From Solirubrobacterales bacterium (GTDB lineage Bacteria; Actinomycetota; Thermoleophilia; Solirubrobacterales; Solirubrobacteraceae), in assembly GCA_025964075.1 (NCBI GenBank), contig JAOPZQ010000460.1:1-8997 (forward strand): a stretch of 8,997 nucleotides of DNA, given 5' to 3'. Shown here in pieces: positions 1 to 6,258 of the stretch. Position numbers and translations under genes: made by a program. The first letter of the stretch is position 1, and each line of letters opens with the position of its first letter. The notes under the pieces are model-generated. The model worked only from the letters and a program-made list of their open reading frames with translations, made no database searches and was not told the DNA's origin.

Positions 1-1593
1 GGCGCCGGGGCGGTGACCCCGCCAGCGGCCGCGGGCGTGTTCGCGATGGCGCTTCCGGAGCGACTTCTCGCGGGCGGCACCACGCCTCCGCTGCGGGCAC
101 CCGAGCGCTTCGATCTCGTCGGCCTCGAATGGGCATCGCCTGGCGGGGCCCACGTTCAGCTGCGTGCCCGCCGCGCCGGGGGCGGCTGGAGCCGGTGGGT
201 GGAAGCGACGGTGAACGATGGCCACGGCCCGGACGGCGCGACCGAGCGGCTCCTCACCGACCCGATCTGGACCGGCCCGTCGGATGAGTTCCAGGTGCGC
301 TCGGCGGAGGTGTTGCACGACGCGCGCCTGCACTTCGTGCGGCCGACCCGGACCGTCGCCCTCGCGGCGCGCACCCCGCTGGCCTCACCCGTCCTCCCGG
401 CCGGTCCCGGGCAGCCACGCATCCTGGCGCGCGCCGCCTGGTCGGCCGGCACGAGCCGCCCGAGCGCGGCACCGGGATACGGCGCCATCGAGCTGGCGTT
501 CGTGCACCACACCGAAACCGCCAACACCTACTCGGCGGCCGATGTGCCGGCCATGATCCGCTCGATCTTCCACTTCCACCGCGACGTCAGGGGCTGGCAC
601 GACATCGGCTACAACTTCCTCGTCGACCGGTTCGGCCGCGTCTACGAGGGCCGCGCGGGCGGGATCGACGAGGCGGTCGTGGGCGCGCAGGCGGGCGGCT
701 ACAACCTCGTCTCGACGGGCGTCGCCGTGCTGGGCACCTTCGAGTCCCAGCCCCCGGGCGCGACGACGCTCGACGCGCTCGCGCGTCTGCTCGCCTGGAA
801 GCTCGCTCTACATGGCATCGCGCCCGCCGGCCAGACGACCGTGCGGGTCAACTCGTCGGGAGCGGTGTTCAGTCGCTACCCCGCAAATGCCCATGTGCGA
901 CTGAGTCGGATCTCGGGACACCGCGACGGCGACAGCACCGTCTGCCCGGGCACCGCGCTCTACCGCCGCCTCCCACGGCTGCGCTCGAAGGCACGCAATC
1001 TCGCGCCACGAGTCGCGGCGTGCGCGATCACGACGCCGGGCCCCCAGGTCACCTATCCGGCGCCGACGACGGTGCGCGGGCAGCTGACGATCTTGGGCGG
1101 CACGCCGATCACGAACGCCGCGCTCGAAATTCAGGGCCGGGACCGGGAGGGAGAGACGACGCTTGTCCAGACCGTCACCGACGCCGGCGGTGGCTGGTCC
1201 GCGGAGTTGGCGCTGCCCAACAACGGGGCGGTCCGCGCCCTCTTCCGCGGCGACGGCTCGAACCCGGCCGTGGTCTCGCCAACGCTGTACGTCCTCGTCG
1301 CGCCCGCCATCTCGCTGCAGACGCCGGCGCCGACGAGCGTGCCGGGCGCCGCGGTGCAGGTCAGCGGCCAGGTGCAGCCACCGAAGCCACGGGTTCGCGT
1401 CGTCGTCTCGCGTCTGGCCCCCGACGGAACGGCCAAGCAAGTTCAATCCACGAAGCTCACGGCGAACCAGGGAAGCTTCGCGACGTCGCTTCGGCTGACC
1501 GAGCCGGGCCAGTACGCCATCGTCGCGCGCACCGCCGCCGACGCCACGAACGCCGCCGGCGCCGCGCCGCCGATCCTGCTCACGGTCGCATAG
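1..1593 (+). CDS. PGRP/amidase_2-type N-acetylmuramoyl-L-alanine amidase with C-terminal Ig-like domains (5' partial)
   Basis: A zinc amidase predicted to cut the bond between N-acetylmuramic acid and L-alanine of peptidoglycan, acting outside the membrane. The frame is open to the left edge. The first in-window start is GTG at 13, and residues below count from it. No signal peptide is visible, so the true N-terminus probably lies outside. Residues about 33-110 form a beta-rich region (FDLVGLEW, GGWSRWVE) often found before the catalytic domain in actinobacterial homologues. The amidase domain spans about 136-325. Its likely zinc ligands are H165 (FVHHTE), H303 (SGHRD) and C311 (CPG). The H-to-C spacing of 8 matches T7 lysozyme and PGRPs. 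W195 and Y200 sit in GWHDIGYNFLVD, the usual catalytic-tyrosine segment. Residues about 340-430 and 431-526 look like two Ig-like repeats, perhaps for wall binding. It runs tail-to-tail with the next gene and overlaps it by 14 bases. The family call is secure; the exact bond cut is inferred. Confidence 0.9.
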   Translation, partial: GAGAVTPPAAAGVFAMALPERLLAGGTTPPLRAPERFDLVGLEWASPGGAHVQLRARRAGGGWSRWVEATVNDGHGPDGATERLLTDPIWTGPSDEFQVRSAEVLHDARLHFVRPTRTVALAARTPLASPVLPAGPGQPRILARAAWSAGTSRPSAAPGYGAIELAFVHHTETANTYSAADVPAMIRSIFHFHRDVRGWHDIGYNFLVDRFGRVYEGRAGGIDEAVVGAQAGGYNLVSTGVAVLGTFESQPPGATTLDALARLLAWKLALHGIAPAGQTTVRVNSSGAVFSRYPANAHVRLSRISGHRDGDSTVCPGTALYRRLPRLRSKARNLAPRVAACAITTPGPQVTYPAPTTVRGQLTILGGTPITNAALEIQGRDREGETTLVQTVTDAGGGWSAELALPNNGAVRALFRGDGSNPAVVSPTLYVLVAPAISLQTPAPTSVPGAAVQVSGQVQPPKPRVRVVVSRLAPDGTAKQVQSTKLTANQGSFATSLRLTEPGQYAIVARTAADATNAAGAAPPILLTVA

Positions 1594-2077
1594 CCGCGGG
1601 CATCGCGTTGCTCACGGGAGCGTCGGCACCGCTGTCACCGTGTCGGTCGTCTGGGTTGGCCGGAGGAGTGTTCGAGAAGACGGCACACGCGGAGGGTTCG
1701 ATCACGGCGGTGAGGACGAGCGCCGAGATGTGGTCCCGGCTCTGGGCGATGAGCTCGATGCCGCCGGCCGCGACGCCGTACTCGTAGTGATCGCCGAGAA
1801 ACGACACTTCCGTCACCGAGACGGCGAGCGCGTTGGCGCTGTCGACGATGTCCCGGTTGTCAGTCGTCTCGACGAGCCGGATCGACTCGGGCCTGATCGC
1901 GATCGTCACGTCGGTCCCGACTGGCACGTCGGTCGCAGCCGCGAGGAGCGGCCGGCGCCCGCCGTGCAGAGCGATCTCCAGGATGCCGTCCGCCCGTCGC
2001 GCCTGAACGAGTCCGCGCAGGAGATTGCCGTCAAGTGCATCGTCACGCGCGGGGTCGCGCGCCACCCACCGTCTCAT
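1580..2077 (-). CDS. Stand-alone TOBE (OB-fold) domain protein, possibly a remnant of an ABC-importer ATPase
   Basis: 165 residues resembling only the C-terminal regulatory domain of MalK/PotA-type ABC ATPases. From the N-terminus: WVARD...NLLRG (about 4-22) matches the segment just before and at the start of TOBE; IAIRPESIRL (about 59-68) is the characteristic TOBE signature; VTEVSFLGDHYEYGV (88-102) is the second OB strand set; EPSACAVF (127-134) is the usual end of such ATPases. Walker A, signature, Walker B and H-loop are absent, as no coding space precedes them. The ATG (2077-2075) overlaps the MMPL stop as ATGA, suggesting translational coupling; no Shine-Dalgarno is evident. The frame stays open further upstream inside the MMPL gene, but that part shows no family similarity. 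By hand count about 19 of 20 codons end in G/C around 1862-1919, but only about 14 of 20 in the tail (1622-1679), so the last 30 residues may be read-through. It may be a real small protein or a decaying fragment. Confidence 0.62.
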   Translation of the reverse strand: MRRWVARDPARDDALDGNLLRGLVQARRADGILEIALHGGRRPLLAAATDVPVGTDVTIAIRPESIRLVETTDNRDIVDSANALAVSVTEVSFLGDHYEYGVAAGGIELIAQSRDHISALVLTAVIEPSACAVFSNTPPANPDDRHGDSGADAPVSNAMPAAMRP

Positions 2078-4212
2078 GCGCGAGCGGGGTCGTCGGCGGT
2101 CTCGGGGATTCGCAGCATCCGCCCGAGCCGTGCGGGCATCCACCAGTTCCAGCGTCCCATCAGAGCGACGAGGGCGGGCACGAGCAGGGTGCGCACGATG
2201 AACGCGTCGAGCAGGATGCCGAGGGCGAGTCCGGTCGCGATGACGCGCACGGGCAGATCCGGGTTGGTGCTCAGCGACAGGAACGAGAGGGCGAGGATCA
2301 GCGCTCCGGATGTCACGAGCCTCCCGGTGTGTCCGAGCGCACCGACGATGGCCTTCGGGGTGGATCCGTTGTGGTCGTACTCCTCGCGCATGCGGGCGAG
2401 CAGGAAGACCTCGTAGTCCATCGAGAGCCCGAACAGGAACGCGAAGACGAGGATCGGGATGAAGTCGCGGATCGCGCCGGTGGCGGGGACCCCGTATACG
2501 AAGCTCGAGCCGTGCCCCTGCTGCCAGAAGAGCACGAGGAAGCCGTAGGAGGCGCCCAGCGAGATGACGTTGAGCACGACGGCCTTGGCGGCGAGCACGA
2601 TCGAGCGAAACGCGCGCGCGAGCAACAGGAAGGTCAGCAGGGCGATGACCCCGAGCATCAGCGGGAAGTTGCCGTACACGGCGGAGACGAAGTCCTTGTT
2701 CTGGGCCGTGTTCCCGCCGACTTCGGCGCCACCGGGCACCGACACCATCCGGGATCGGAGCGCGTCCACGAGCGCCTTGCCCGCGGTCGTGCTGCCCTGC
2801 GCGCGCGGGATGACGCTCACGAGAGCGTCGTTGCCGTGGCGGAAGCTCGGTGTCGCCGGGGCGAGGGAGGTGTAGACGCCGGGGGTGCTGTTCGCGATCG
2901 CGGCGACGCGGGCCGCTCCGGCCGCGCCGCCGTGGGTGAGCACCTGCACGGGGAAGACGACGGCGCTCGGCACTCCTTGGCGGCCTAGGGACTGGAGCGT
3001 GCGGGCGGCGGGCGTCGCGGTCGAGAACGCCGTCGTGCTGGGCTGCCCGGTGTTCATCGAGAGCGCGGGGGCGGCGAGCGCGACGATGATCGCCAGGCCG
3101 GCGGCGCCGGCGACCCAGCGACGGCGCACGACGAGACGGCCCCAGCGGGCCCAGCCGCGACTGAAGCTGGTCGAGGTGCGGTGGATGCGGTGGCGGTCCA
3201 GCGCCGGCCCCCAGGCGGCGAGGGTGACCGGCAGGAGCGTCACCGCCGCGGCCAGGGCGACGAGCGGGATCAGCATCCCGCCGAGACCGATGCTGCGCAG
3301 AAACGGCACGGGGAGAACGATCAGCGAGAGCAGTCCGACCGCGACGGTGAGGCCGCTGAGCACGACGGCGTGACCCGCGGTGGCGCCCGCGGCCCGGATC
3401 GCGGCCTCGTTGTCGAGACCTCGCTCGCGCTCCTCACGCCAACGCGTGACCACGAGGAGCGAGTAGTCGATCGCGACGCCGAGCCCGATGAGTGCGACCA
3501 GGTACTCGACGAGGAAGCTGACGGCGGTGACCTGCTCGAGCGCTCCGACGAGCAGAAAGCTGATGAGGATCGAAGCGATCGCCATCAGCAGCGGCACCAC
3601 GGCGATCGCGGAGCCGAAGACCAGCACGAGGATGACGAGCGCCCCGACCATTCCGATCAGCGTCTCGACGAGCGTGCTCGGACCGCCGCCGCCCCCACCG
3701 GACTGCAGCTGCTCGAACCCCGTCACGCTCACCGTCGCGCCGGCCGGCGCGGCGGCGCGCAGCACCGGAGCGATCCGGTCGATGACGCCCTGACCGAGTG
3801 GGACGTCGGGATTGGGCATGTCGATCAGCGCCCAGGTCGTGCGCCCATCAGCCGAGACGAGCTTGGGATTGTGGGTGTTGGCGTAGTCGGCGACCCCCAC
3901 GCGGCCGGCGCGCGGCACGGCCGCGAACGTCCGCGCGGCGGTGGCCTGCCCGACGGGCGTGCGCATCGATTGCCCAGGCGGAAGCTGCAGGACGGCGATC
4001 GTGGGCTGCTCGTTGCCGTCGAGGCCGAAGCGCTGCTGGATCTGGTGGTTGGTGTCATAGCCCGGATTCCCGGGTGTGGCGAAGGTATGGGTGAGGCTGC
4101 CGGTCGTCGAGGACAACGTGAGGACGCCCGCGACGGCGAGCCCGACCCAGGCGAGGGCTACGAGCCGGCGGTGGCGCAGCGCGAGATGCGTGATCGGGTT
4201 CATGCCCGGCAC
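2074..4212 (-). CDS. MMPL-family (RND superfamily) membrane transporter
   Basis: A 712-residue proton-driven exporter of the MMPL family, probably moving a lipid or hydrophobic compound across the cytoplasmic membrane. TM1 is about 17-35, followed by an external loop (36-182) with a six-glycine run at 172-177. TM2-6 span about 183-335, TM7 about 366-386, a second loop 387-515, and TM8-12 about 516-682. The paired Asp-Tyr residues of the proton relay are present in both halves: D249-Y250 (GLGVAIDYSLLVV) and D599-Y600 (FGLSMDYEVFLLAR). Each is followed by the usual charged R-x-R-E-E segment. The size fits compact YdfJ-like members rather than the ~900-residue mycobacterial MmpL proteins. Start: GTG at 4212 has GGAG six bases upstream. 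ATG at 4203 (MNPITHL) is equally plausible and sits exactly 7 bases after a -10-like box. It diverges from a kinase/regulator pair, which probably controls it, and overlaps the downstream TOBE gene by 4 bases. The substrate is unknown. Confidence 0.93.
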   Translation of the reverse strand: MPGMNPITHLALRHRRLVALAWVGLAVAGVLTLSSTTGSLTHTFATPGNPGYDTNHQIQQRFGLDGNEQPTIAVLQLPPGQSMRTPVGQATAARTFAAVPRAGRVGVADYANTHNPKLVSADGRTTWALIDMPNPDVPLGQGVIDRIAPVLRAAAPAGATVSVTGFEQLQSGGGGGGPSTLVETLIGMVGALVILVLVFGSAIAVVPLLMAIASILISFLLVGALEQVTAVSFLVEYLVALIGLGVAIDYSLLVVTRWREERERGLDNEAAIRAAGATAGHAVVLSGLTVAVGLLSLIVLPVPFLRSIGLGGMLIPLVALAAAVTLLPVTLAAWGPALDRHRIHRTSTSFSRGWARWGRLVVRRRWVAGAAGLAIIVALAAPALSMNTGQPSTTAFSTATPAARTLQSLGRQGVPSAVVFPVQVLTHGGAAGAARVAAIANSTPGVYTSLAPATPSFRHGNDALVSVIPRAQGSTTAGKALVDALRSRMVSVPGGAEVGGNTAQNKDFVSAVYGNFPLMLGVIALLTFLLLARAFRSIVLAAKAVVLNVISLGASYGFLVLFWQQGHGSSFVYGVPATGAIRDFIPILVFAFLFGLSMDYEVFLLARMREEYDHNGSTPKAIVGALGHTGRLVTSGALILALSFLSLSTNPDLPVRVIATGLALGILLDAFIVRTLLVPALVALMGRWNWWMPARLGRMLRIPETADDPARA

Positions 4213-4239
4213 CGTAGGCTCCGCGCGGGCGCCTGTCGT
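4204..4239 (-). promoter_or_regulatory. Candidate promoter of the MMPL gene, possibly leaderless
   Basis: On the minus strand, ACGACA (4239-4234) resembles a -35 box (4 of 6 to TTGACA). A 17-base spacer follows, then TACGGT (4216-4211), which fits the actinobacterial TAnnnT -10 pattern. Seven bases later is the ATG at 4203, so transcription could begin at the start codon itself. A weakness is that the -10 box overlaps the alternative GTG start at 4212. Identified by eye only. Confidence 0.35.
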
Positions 4240-4275
4240 CGGCCGCGCGGACGCACCCGGGATCGGCTGCGCGGT

Positions 4276-4323
4276 CTACGTAAGGGCGTGTTCGCCCGCT
4301 TCCGCGTACTTCTGCAGCCGTAC
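4276..4323. promoter_or_regulatory. Candidate regulator-binding region with repeated CGTAC half-sites
   Basis: Between the divergent genes lie CTACG (4276-4280, inverted CGTAG), CGTAC (4305-4309) and CGTAC (4319-4323). The inverted pair TACG/CGTA (4277-4280 and 4305-4308) is centred at 4292.5, the exact midpoint between the two ATGs at 4203 and 4382. The two direct CGTAC copies are 14 bases apart and flank the palindrome CTGCAG (4312-4317). Inside the outer pair is a short hairpin, GGGCG-TGTT-CGCCC (4284-4297). NarL-type regulators bind short repeated or inverted half-sites, so this is a reasonable place for the adjacent regulator to act. The repeats are short enough that chance is a real alternative. 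Confidence 0.3.
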
Positions 4324-4345
4324 CCGAGCGCCGTCCGCTCGGCCG

Positions 4346-4381
4346 ATGACGCGCGGTAGGCGGCGGAGTAGCGTTGAGACG
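4346..4381 (+). promoter_or_regulatory. Candidate promoter of the kinase-regulator operon, possibly leaderless
   Basis: ATGACG (4346-4351) resembles a -35 box. A 17-base spacer follows, then TAGCGT (4369-4374), a TAnnnT-type -10 box. The kinase ATG begins 7 bases later at 4382, which would give a leaderless transcript. The only Shine-Dalgarno-like sequence, GGAG at 4365-4368, is 13 bases from the ATG, too far for a typical site. The weak ribosome site and the promoter placement agree with each other, but this rests on consensus matching alone. Confidence 0.4.
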
Positions 4382-5512
4382 ATGTCGAAGCGCGGCCTCC
4401 GATCCTGGGACGTTGCGCTCGCCGCGTTGGGAGCCGCCGCGCTGATCGTCGAAGGGCAGCTGCAAGCGAAGGGGGGCCTGTCGCCTGGGGCGTACGCTCT
4501 CGCGGTCGCCGCTGCGGCGCCCCTCGCTTGGCAAACTCGGGCGCCGCTTCCAGCGCTGGTCGGTGTCGAGGCCGGTGCGGTTTTGTCTGTCGTTGCGTTT
4601 CGCGCCAGCTGGGCCGCGACCGGAATGCTGGTCGTCGGGCTCTACACGGTCGCGCTCCTCGGGGATCGCCAACGATCGTTGGCGGTCGGAGGGATCACCG
4701 CGATCGGCGTGGTGGTCGCGATCGTGCTGATCGAGGGCTCGGTGGAGCTGACGGGCATCGGGGTGCGGCTGCTGCTCGTATTCGCGTCACTCGCGGTCGG
4801 CGACACGATCCGCTCTCGCGGGGCGCTGCGCGCCGCGGCCCGCGAGCAGGCGGTGCGCGAAGCGCGTGAGCGGGAGGACGAGGGCCGGCGTCGTGCGGCT
4901 GAGGAGCGCCTGCGGATCGCTCGCGAGCTCCACGACACGCTCGCTCACTCACTCGTCGCGATCAACGTCAGGGCCAGCGTGGCGGTGGACCTGCACGACT
5001 CACAGGACCCGTCCGCAGCGCTGCAGGACATCAAACAGGCCTCGGCCACCGCGCTGCGCGATCTACGCGCGACCCTGAGCCTCCTGCGCGAGCAGGACGA
5101 CGACGCTCCGACCGCACCGGCGTTCGATCTCGACGCGCTTCCGGGGCTCGTGGACAATGCCCGGACCGCCGGACTGCGGGCGGACGTGGATGTCGACGTC
5201 GACGGCGTTGCCGTCCCGTCCGCGATCGGCGGAGTGGTATTTCGGATCGTCCAGGAGGCGCTGACCAACGTATTGCGCCACGCCGATGCATCGAACGCGC
5301 ACGTGCGCGTTCGTGCCAGCGCGGATGCGCTCGACGTCGAGATAACCGACGACGGTCGGGCCAACGGCCAGGGTGCCGATGCGGGTCTTGGCCTGCGCGG
5401 CATGGCCGAACGCGCGGCGGCACTCGGGGGCCGGGTCAACGTCGGTCCGCGCGAGGAAGGCGGCTGGCGTGTCCACGCCGTGCTTCCGCTCAGCGGCGGA
5501 GACCGCCGGTGA
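4382..5512 (+). CDS. Membrane sensor histidine kinase (HisKA_3 / NarL-partner type)
   Basis: A 376-residue kinase predicted to autophosphorylate and pass phosphate to the regulator encoded directly downstream. Residues about 10-141 hold four to five hydrophobic segments (around 10-25, 36-72, 77-95, 100-119, 126-141) with only very short loops, so there is no extracytoplasmic sensor domain. A charged Arg/Glu-rich helix (about 146-180) leads into the HisKA_3 dimerisation domain. There RIARELHDTLAHSL carries the phospho-acceptor H184. The HATPase_c domain shows an N-box (QEALTNVLRHA, N296), a DDG G1-like box at 323-325, a glycine-rich G2 segment (GLGLRGMAERA, 335-345) and a GGWRVHAVLPL end. The frame is open further upstream, but ATG 4382 is chosen because family similarity starts here and the upstream part lies in the divergent promoter region. 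The stop overlaps the regulator start as GTGA. Transmembrane-only input suggests sensing within the membrane, as in LiaS/YdfH-like kinases. Confidence 0.93.
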   Translation: MSKRGLRSWDVALAALGAAALIVEGQLQAKGGLSPGAYALAVAAAAPLAWQTRAPLPALVGVEAGAVLSVVAFRASWAATGMLVVGLYTVALLGDRQRSLAVGGITAIGVVVAIVLIEGSVELTGIGVRLLLVFASLAVGDTIRSRGALRAAAREQAVREAREREDEGRRRAAEERLRIARELHDTLAHSLVAINVRASVAVDLHDSQDPSAALQDIKQASATALRDLRATLSLLREQDDDAPTAPAFDLDALPGLVDNARTAGLRADVDVDVDGVAVPSAIGGVVFRIVQEALTNVLRHADASNAHVRVRASADALDVEITDDGRANGQGADAGLGLRGMAERAAALGGRVNVGPREEGGWRVHAVLPLSGGDRR

Positions 5513-6174
5513 CGGCCACCCGGGTCGTGCTCGCCGAGGACCAGCCGATGGTCCGAGCCGGCTTCCGCGCGCTGCTGGACTCCAGGAGCGACATCGAGGT
5601 CGTCGGCGAGGCCGCGACGGGAGCGGAGGCGCTCGACCAGGTCCGCGCGCTGCGCCCCGACCTCGTGGTGATGGACATCCGGATGCCCGAGATGGACGGC
5701 CTGGAGGCCACCCGTCGCATCACGAGCGACCCCGCGCTCAACCAGACGCGGGTCTTGGTGCTGACGACGTTCGAGCTTGACGAGTACGTCTTCGGGGCGC
5801 TCGACGCCGGCGCCAGCGGCTTCCTGCTCAAGGGGGGCGAGCCGGCCGACCTCGTCCACGCGATCCGGGTCGTCGCCGGCGGCGAGTCGCTCCTCGCCCC
5901 CAGCGTCACGCGCCGGCTCATCCAGACCTACATCTCACGACCGCAGCCCTCGGCGAAGACCCGAAATGACGGCCTGGGGGAGCTGACGACCCGCGAGCGC
6001 GAGGTCCTCGGCCTGATCGCCACGGGACTGACCAATGCTGAAATCGCCGAGGCGCTACAGCTCAGCCCCCTCACAGCGAAGACGCACGTGTCGCGCATCC
6101 TGATGAAGCTGGGCGCGCGCGACCGAGTCCAGCTCGTCATCGTCGCGTACCAGACCGGAATCGTCGCGCCGTAG
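5509..6174 (+). CDS. NarL/FixJ-family response regulator
   Basis: A 221-residue DNA-binding regulator paired with the kinase just upstream. The receiver domain (about 4-120) has the acidic pair E10-D11, the phospho-acceptor D56 (VVMDIRMPEMDG), the switch threonine T86 (VLVLTTFE) and the conserved K108 (GFLLKGG). A linker of about 30 residues follows. The LuxR-type helix-turn-helix (about 158-217) shows LTTREREVLGLIATGLTNAEIAEAL and the recognition-helix region SPLTAKTHVSRILMKLGARDR. Start: GTG at 5509 overlaps the kinase TGA, and GGAG at 5498-5501 lies 7 bases upstream, so translation is probably coupled. All phosphorylation residues are intact. The most likely targets are its own promoter and the divergent MMPL promoter, by analogy with the B. 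subtilis YdfI control of ydfJ; that link is inferred. Confidence 0.95.
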   Translation: MTATRVVLAEDQPMVRAGFRALLDSRSDIEVVGEAATGAEALDQVRALRPDLVVMDIRMPEMDGLEATRRITSDPALNQTRVLVLTTFELDEYVFGALDAGASGFLLKGGEPADLVHAIRVVAGGESLLAPSVTRRLIQTYISRPQPSAKTRNDGLGELTTREREVLGLIATGLTNAEIAEALQLSPLTAKTHVSRILMKLGARDRVQLVIVAYQTGIVAP

Positions 6175-6196
6175 GTCCGCCGCGAGACACGGCGCG
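6165..6196 (+). terminator. Hairpin over the regulator stop codon; possible weak terminator
   Basis: CGCGCCGT (6165-6172) and ACGGCGCG (6189-6196) form a perfect 8-base GC-rich inverted repeat around a 16-base loop. The TAG stop (6172-6174) begins in the last base of the left arm. No T-run follows, which is common in high-GC actinobacteria but makes the terminator call uncertain. If it acts as one, it separates the two-component operon from the oxidoreductase gene. Confidence 0.35.
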
Positions 6197-6243
6197 TGCT
6201 CGGAGCGTATGTCCAGGGCCCGCGGAGCCCGGTTCCGGGACCC

Positions 6244-6250
6244 GGAGGAG
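6244..6250 (+). promoter_or_regulatory. Strong Shine-Dalgarno for GTG 6259
   Basis: GGAGGAG, eight bases before the GTG at 6259, is the best ribosome-binding match I see in the window. It is the main reason for choosing the long form of the oxidoreductase. It also forms the last codons of a 14-codon open frame (6209-6253), so it may be partly fortuitous. Confidence 0.5.
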
Positions 6251-6258
6251 TAGCCGAA

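Noticed and set aside
2078..2143. Upstream extension of the TOBE frame to an ATG at 2143
   Set aside because: The added 22 residues (Arg-rich) overlap the MMPL coding end in another frame and show no similarity to ABC ATPases. The ATGA overlap at 2077 is the better start.
2035..2988. Plus-strand open frame opposite the MMPL 3' half and the TOBE gene
   Set aside because: The composition is charged low complexity (runs of Glu, Arg, Gly and His) with no domain, consistent with an antisense shadow.
3683..3700. Glycine-codon run in the MMPL gene as a possible simple repeat or slippage site
   Set aside because: It encodes six glycines in a flexible external loop before TM2 using mixed codons, and the frame is intact on both sides.
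3181..4359. Long plus-strand open frame (about 390 codons) opposite the MMPL gene
   Set aside because: Its product is an Arg/Asp/Glu/His-rich low-complexity shadow with no recognisable domain. The opposite strand encodes a full MMPL protein with helices and proton-relay motifs. GC-rich DNA commonly leaves such antisense frames open.
4076..4381. Upstream extension of the kinase frame into the MMPL 5' region
   Set aside because: The extra residues run antisense to the MMPL N-terminus and through the divergent promoter region. Kinase similarity begins at ATG 4382.
5185..5205. GTCGAC tandem repeats in the kinase gene as a binding site
   Set aside because: They simply encode a VDVDVD stretch in the kinase domain. 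GTCGAC is common in high-GC coding DNA.
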